Source: Nautilus pompilius
Taxonomy: Eukaryota > Mollusca > Cephalopoda > Nautilida > Nautilidae
Reading direction: 5' to 3'
Assembly (NCBI GenBank): GCA_018389105.1
Contig: JACATO010000304.1
Location: forward strand, 1,612,001 to 1,676,000
DNA length: 64,000 nucleotides
The notes beneath the pieces are model-generated. The model was given only the letters and a program-made list of their open reading frames with translations, did not search any database and had not been told where the DNA came from. The translations under genes were made by a program, and so were the position numbers. How positions within the stretch are numbered: position 1 is the first letter of the stretch; the number at the start of each line of letters is the position of its first letter. This document shows positions 61,501 through 64,000 of this stretch, piece by piece.

Positions 61501-64000
61501 AAAGCGATGATTAATAATTTTGAAAAAAGATCCACCTTCTAACCATGGGAAAATTAGTCTTTCCCTCCCAAATAAAATTAATTATCAAAGAAATAAAACA
61601 AACTAATAAAATAATAAACCTGTAGGGTTAGGGTTAAAAAGAATAGGAATATTTAAAGAAGATTAATGGTCAGCGATCCAGGACCAGTCAATGAAAGAAA
61701 GGCCACCCCCACTTTCATTAGCAGCTCCTGTAAATCAAGGCTATAAATAAGGCGAAAAATTCATTTTAAGCCTGGGAATAGGAAAGTATGACTAGCATAG
61801 GCCTGGGACATATTGGCAGTCTTGAAGCTGGACTGAAAGAAAGGAATTTTTTGAAAGACAAAAGACTGATCAAAATCATCATCAGGGAACTTGCATTGGA
61901 GTTTTGATGCTTGCTCTTTTGTACCTCTTGAAGAAGTGGTTTTAGTGTCTGCAAGTCTGCAAAGGGTCAGATGTGGTATGTATCCGATGAGAGTTTGTAT
62001 GATAGCATGGTCCAAACGTTGCCAAACTTTAGTCAGTTTTTTCTCATTTGCCATAGATGTTGGGGGAGGTGTCTCTTTTCATAATTATTGATCACGGTGC
62101 TCTGAGATGTGTTCAGTCTCATTTCACGTCAGAGATCCTGGGTGCACAGGGAAGAACCTGCAGCCCCTTTTGTCACTTTAGTGAAGTGGCATAGTTGTCT
62201 TGCAACCAATGTCTTGAACTTCAAATTTTCTTGTTGGAAAAATGACAAAAGATGATTATCTTGAATGGATATGTAAAAGAATCCATACATCCTTTGATGA
62301 TAACTAGGTTGGTCTTTCCAGCATTTCAAATCACTGCTTCCACCATTAAACTAAAATCACATTATGAAACTGTGGGATGCAAGCAGGCCTCCTAAAATGC
62401 TTGACTGGCCTTTCTTCATACCCGTGTTCATCTATTTGAGATGAATTAATGAATCGATACTTTTCAGAGAAGGTGAACAGATGTCTAAAATCCCATAGGT
62501 CTAGTATCATTTCTGTGAAAATCTGCTTTTTACATTGAGGCATATGTTATGACGCATTTATAGTATTGGTGATGCCTGCAAGTCTTGTGAATGGATTGGA
62601 CCTCGCTTGAAAAACAAGTGCACTTTTGTTTCATCCTGGTAGATGGTTGGTTGCTCTTTCATTTGCCTGACAAATGAATAATTATGTCAGGTAGCATATG
62701 ATTGGAGAGTCCAAAATTCTCTGCTAATCTGCCCCTGACCATAGTCTGATTGCCCATTCAAGTGACCTTAGTGGTGATGTTTTACAAGTGCCAACTGTAG
62801 AGGCAATCAAAGATTCTATCAGCTCTACTGTCTCGTGACACATGCTGTTTATAGCCTGAGCTCAGGGCCTTGTGGATAACATGAGCTGTTCTATTATTTA
62901 ATGGAAGTTAATTTTATTCTAGCAGGGCTCTATAGAATGTTGCTTTTTACTGCAAACCCATAATTCTGCAGAATTTATAAAATTAAACATTTCTATCTCT
63001 TTAAACTTGAAAGCCCAACAGCATGAAAAGTTTTCTCACTCTTTCAGGGGATCATTTCACTTCCTGTAGCCTAATTAAAAACACCCAGTTGGTAAAGTCC
63101 ATGCCAATGTAGGTTTCTTGTAAAAATATTGGTGATAACCCTAACACTGGAGCCCATTAGAGAGTTGTTTTCTATTCTTAGACTAGTTTTGAACCTACAG
63201 CCTTTTGGCCAATGAGTTTTGATGCATGTTTTCTATTGTTTTTTGTTTGTTTGTTGATTTTCTTAGCCCATTGCATTACTGGGGCCAGTAGCTTGGCAGA
63301 TTTGTGTTTCCTAAGTTGATTGAACCTGAATGTCTTTTTATATAGGTGGTGTAGAAAAGTGTGCTGAAATGTGATTCACTGTATAAAACTTTCATACATA
63401 TTGAGAAAAAATATATTGATCAGTTCAAGCAAATAGAGGAAAAAAAGAGTTAATTCGAAATGCTATGCTTGTTTTTTGTTATTTTCTTATTTTGCTATTT
63501 ATTATTATTACTGGCTTTTATCTCTCCTCTTAAGGAAATATGACAGTGTTTATACATGAAGATGATTGTCATTTTATTTTAATACAGACTTTACATAATA
63601 TGTAGAGTCACTGCATGTTAGTTTGTTTACTACTTTTTTGTGTTTTAACTAAACAAAATGGTTTTATTTTCAGTCAGTAGTAATTATTGCCACTAAGGTA
63701 AGTAAACCCAAGGCCAGGAAGTTTGGTAATTCTGACATGTTTTAAGCAAAGGCAGTTTTACTAATATTGATTATTAAACTAATTCTGATTACTGTTTAGT
63801 CTTAAACAGCATTCTCTACATTAAAATTGTATTTGGTTAATTTAGCATTCAATTTTTTTTTCCTCTTTTTAGAAACTGCATGAATTAATTACTGATAATC
63901 AATCAATAAGACATTGGCACTTCTGTGTAGTAGTTCACACCCTTTGTAAATGATGGCTGACATTGAAGTTTTTTTGCCAAGCCAGTGATGCTAACTTTAA
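28501..64000 (+). CDS. MED15: MED15, Mediator complex subunit 15 (gene span; 5' part only, continues past window)
   Basis: MED15 is a tail subunit of the nuclear Mediator complex. Its N-terminal KIX domain is known to bind transcriptional activators and relay them to RNA polymerase II. Five exons join in frame here to give 160 residues. Residues about 8-68 match animal MED15 KIX: DWKSQAFRTKVV, then IDEVIRNAG, then MENHVFQKAKSRDEYMALVARLILHVKD across three exons. A NKEKQ stretch, ten alanines (residues 75-84), a Pro/Gln/Gly linker and the signature PDPINALQNLAMQG (about 105-118) follow. Exon 5 opens the Gln-rich region. The central Gln-rich part and the C-terminal Mediator-association domain are not in the window, so the gene must extend to the right. 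The start is the first ATG of the frame (28501); a second ATG follows at once at 28504. Identity rests on remembered family sequence, but the domain order and clean splice phases make it firm. Confidence 0.93.
28566..30879 (+). other. MED15 intron 1
   Basis: This 2.3-kb GT-AG intron begins GC-richer, with a CCT-rich then GA-rich simple repeat at about 28901-28942, and becomes AT-rich. Open frames near 28834 and 29060 have no recognisable domain. No other gene is visible. Confidence 0.8.
28901..28942. repeat. (CCT)n then (GA)n simple repeat
   Basis: A C-rich CCT array (about 28901-28930) runs directly into a short GA array, in MED15 intron 1. Confidence 0.85.
30880..30967 (+). CDS. MED15: MED15 coding exon 2 (KIX middle)
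   Basis: This 88-nt exon follows a TTTATTTAG acceptor and ends before GTAATT. Its first base completes ATT (Ile22). It then encodes 29 codons running from DEVIRNAG to MENHVFQKAKSR, the second KIX helix region. The MENHVF and KAKSR motifs align with the vertebrate MED15 segment around MESHVF and KAKTR. It was too short to appear as a long open frame. Confidence 0.93.
33744..33959 (-). pseudogene. hAT transposase C-terminal (dimerisation) remnant
   Basis: This 71-codon open frame contains ECSFTKSYLWNTMGQARLNY followed by a hydrophobic LIIFNI stretch. hAT-family transposases end in a dimerisation region with ERSFS, then a YLRSTMGQERL-like helix, then LALLNI; the TMGQARLN core is diagnostic. The expected ERSFS is degraded to ECSFT. 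The upstream catalytic part is not recognisable on the minus strand. It lies antisense in MED15 intron 2 and is a fossil. Confidence 0.6.
34376..34404 (+). mobile_element. possible DNA-transposon terminus
   Basis: The complement begins ACAGGAGTGGACAAAAAAAG, which resembles the CAGGTGTGGACAAAATAAT-type ends of mariner/IS630 elements. About 34160-34260 upstream is short coding-like sequence but has no signature. The other end was not found. Confidence 0.25.
34933..34984 (+). CDS. MED15: MED15 coding exon 3 (KIX end)
   Basis: This 52-nt exon lies between TTTATTTACAG and GTAAGT. It encodes DEYMALVARLILHVKDF and one base of the next codon. The DEY(L/M)xLVARLI motif is the last KIX helix of MED15. 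The joins from exon 2 (phase 0) and to exon 4 (phase 1) are both in frame. Confidence 0.93.
40830..41130 (+). pseudogene. unidentified coding-like remnant in MED15 intron 3
   Basis: The frame from 40922 to 41125 has a Lys/Glu-rich, helix-like composition (VDEKLFEKENLSVEIKEALE) and four scattered cysteines. The preceding 80 bases (MVEWNQTVRPILTPENIKEM in another frame) also look protein-like. Long A-runs at 40944-40952 and 41067-41078 suggest slippage. I do not recognise the family; a decayed element or retrocopy is likely, chance is possible. Confidence 0.25.
46812..46993 (+). promoter_or_regulatory. pair of RFX X-box-like motifs inside MED15 intron 3
   Basis: GTCTCCTAGCAACC (46812-46825) and GTTGTCTTGGCAAC (46980-46993) both fit the imperfect palindrome bound by RFX factors. 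They lie 168 bases apart in a GC-richer patch that ends in a good donor-like ATG|GTGAGT at about 47086. Confidence 0.4.
47570..47720 (+). mobile_element. diverged tRNA-derived SINE copy
   Basis: GAGGGTTCAAGTCACAGTC (about 47637-47655) is a B-box-type sequence, followed by AGGAATGGCTAGGTTTGGCA. The latter matches the region after the B box in the 54610 copy (TGACTTGGTTTGGCGTA). The A box is not clear. Similarity ends after about 50 bases. Confidence 0.45.
49721..49753 (+). repeat. G-rich tract with quadruplex-forming pattern
   Basis: Five G, T, four G, an 11-base spacer, then twelve G. The last run can supply two or more G-tracts, so four runs of at least three G lie within 33 bases. It is on the sense strand of MED15 intron 3. 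Confidence 0.8.
49787..49804. repeat. (GTAG)n microsatellite
   Basis: Four to five GTAG units directly after the G-rich tract. Confidence 0.8.
50095..50118. repeat. (TC)n microsatellite
   Basis: About twelve TC units in MED15 intron 3. Confidence 0.9.
53093..53735 (+). mobile_element. tRNA-like SINE fragment interrupted by the 53124-53710 element
   Basis: TGGCTTAGTGGTTAGAG at 53106-53122 is a good Pol III A-box region of a tRNA. Removing the inserted element joins it to CTTGGCAAGGCC, as expected for a tRNA D-arm/anticodon region. The B box after 53735 is not convincing. A (TC)n run (about 53075-53092) lies immediately before it. Confidence 0.42.
53124..53710. mobile_element. TA-flanked inverted-repeat element (pogo/Tigger-like, non-autonomous)
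   Basis: The 587-bp element is flanked by TA on both sides (53122-53123 and 53711-53712). It starts CAGTCGACCCCTGCATAATC; the complement of its right end starts CAGTTGTCCCCCGGTGTTCG. TA duplications and CAGT(C/T)G termini are typical of pogo/Tigger elements. It has no transposase frame. Inside are short ATTCGCGGAA repeats near both ends of the left half, and CCAAT-type motifs near 53406 and 53440. It splits a SINE-like tRNA sequence. Confidence 0.72.
53877..54056 (+). CDS. MED15: MED15 coding exon 4 (poly-Ala, Pro/Gln linker, PINALQNL motif)
   Basis: This 180-nt exon follows TATCTTTTAG and ends before a weak donor, CAAG|GTTAAC. Two bases complete Thr69. NKEKQ follows, then ten alanines from mixed GCN codons (53894-53923), GMAQQGVPPPQPGPGMQQ, and PDPINALQNL. 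The last is the MED15 signature after the KIX domain. Four glutamines and one base of the next codon end the exon. Mixed codons in the alanine run suggest a selected tract more than a fresh slippage expansion. Confidence 0.92.
54610..54850 (+). mobile_element. tRNA-derived SINE
   Basis: TGGCATAGTTGTCAGA (about 54622-54637) fits a tRNA A box and GGGTTTGAATCCCAGTT (about 54660-54676) fits a B box at normal spacing. The tail (GACTGACTTGGTTTGGCGTA and on to a TGTGGGTTTTCTTCCACA hairpin-like stretch) is not tRNA. The tail resembles the copy near 47630-47690. Confidence 0.68.
57489..57506 (+). repeat. (TC)n forming the polypyrimidine tract of MED15 exon 5
   Basis: A pure TC run directly abuts the AG of the exon 5 acceptor and serves as its pyrimidine tract. 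Confidence 0.88.
57509..57603 (+). CDS. MED15: MED15 coding exon 5 (start of Gln-rich region)
   Basis: The acceptor is a (TC)n microsatellite ending in CAG at 57506-57508. CG completes an Ala codon; 31 codons follow, rich in Gln (AGMLTSQQAAQLQYQRHLLQ, then a PQQQKP stretch). The donor is CAG|GTAATA. Composition and position fit the Gln-rich region of MED15, though this part is too divergent to align residue by residue. The frame stays open past the donor to 57741, so read-through or a later donor cannot be excluded. Confidence 0.82.
58535..59020. mobile_element. TA-flanked inverted-repeat element (MITE)
   Basis: The element is flanked by TA at 58533-58534 and 59021-59022. Left end CAATAAAAACTCACTTATC; complement of the right end CAGTAGAAACTCACTTATC, 17 of 19 bases shared. 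It is 486 bp long with no transposase frame. The CACTTATC subterminal motif is shared with the 60368-60984 element, so both likely used related pogo-type transposases. Confidence 0.72.
59635..59720 (-). mobile_element. tRNA-like SINE head, second family
   Basis: On the minus strand GGTAGCTCATTGGATTCATA is a tRNA A-box region and AGTTTGTATCCTGCC a B-box region at tRNA spacing. The 3' extension differs from the 54610 family. The copy is decayed, and both boxes depart from consensus. Confidence 0.42.
60368..60984. mobile_element. TA-flanked inverted-repeat element (MITE), possibly with a nested insertion
   Basis: The 617-bp element is flanked by TA at 60366-60367 and 60985-60986. Left end CAGTGCAACCTCACGTTTCT; complement of the right end CAGTACAACCTCACTTATCC. 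Subterminal TTGTTCGGATACGTGAAA near the left end is mirrored near the right end. In the middle are a (TA)n run (about 60733-60751) and GGTCAGACCTCGTTAAAC, which looks like the start of another pogo-type element. No transposase frame is present. Confidence 0.72.
63674..63697 (+). CDS. MED15: candidate MED15 microexon (24 nt)
   Basis: A 24-nt stretch sits between TTTTATTTTCAG and a strong AAG|GTAAGTAAA donor. Exon 5 ends in phase 0, and this segment reads SVVIIATK with no stop and leaves phase 0, so inclusion or skipping keeps the frame. The splice sites are better than many real ones in this gene. The hydrophobic peptide is not one I recognise from MED15, so chance pairing of splice-like sites remains possible. 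Confidence 0.35.

Larger units (their letters stand above)
57604..63673 (+). other. MED15 intron 5 (extent depends on the microexon call)
   Basis: Intronic sequence after exon 5. It holds TA-flanked inverted-repeat elements at 58535-59020 and 60368-60984 and a SINE-like sequence near 59640-59715. About 61620-62545 has several short minus-strand open frames without recognisable domains. If the 24-nt exon is false, the intron continues beyond the window. Confidence 0.6.

Noticed and set aside
61761..62543. Cluster of minus-strand open frames as a gene
   Set aside because: Three short frames in sequence but no domain, no consistent splice sites and frequent stops between them.

Overview
This is nuclear DNA from an invertebrate animal. 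The only gene I can name is split by large GT-AG introns. The rest is AT-rich intergenic and intronic DNA with (TC)n microsatellites, tRNA-derived SINE copies, short TA-flanked inverted-repeat elements and decayed DNA transposons. The protein sequence and repeat style fit a lophotrochozoan such as a mollusc best, but that is an inference. No bacterial operon, CRISPR array, rRNA or intact tRNA gene is visible.

Positions 1-28300 are intergenic and I recognise no host gene there. They hold broken transposases: a possible helix-turn-helix fragment at 1141-1305 (-), a Tc1-like 3' end near 5602-5650 (+), a mariner/IS630-like N-terminal region near 19340-19425 (+), and a three-frameshift copy of an uncharacterised element-borne protein at 22954-24079 (+). 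There is also a (TC)n minisatellite carrying five perfect TGACGTCA palindromes (7449-7760), a 364-bp (TC)n block (13887-14250), and two promoter-like GC-richer patches with no gene assigned (about 6300-6660 and 8880-8945).

Positions 28300-64000 are the 5' part of MED15, a Mediator tail subunit, on the + strand. Five exons (28501-28565, 30880-30967, 34933-34984, 53877-54056, 57509-57603) join in frame with consensus splice sites and give the first 160 residues: the KIX domain, a ten-alanine run, a Pro/Gln linker and the start of the Gln-rich region. A 24-nt in-frame microexon candidate lies at 63674-63697. The gene continues beyond the window. Its introns, including one of about 18.9 kb, hold a hAT C-terminal fossil, three TA-flanked elements, several SINE copies, a G-quadruplex-type tract, and a pair of RFX X-box-like sites.

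Only MED15 can be called functional. The other protein-like signals are remnants of mobile elements, and most open frames elsewhere are short and unsupported.
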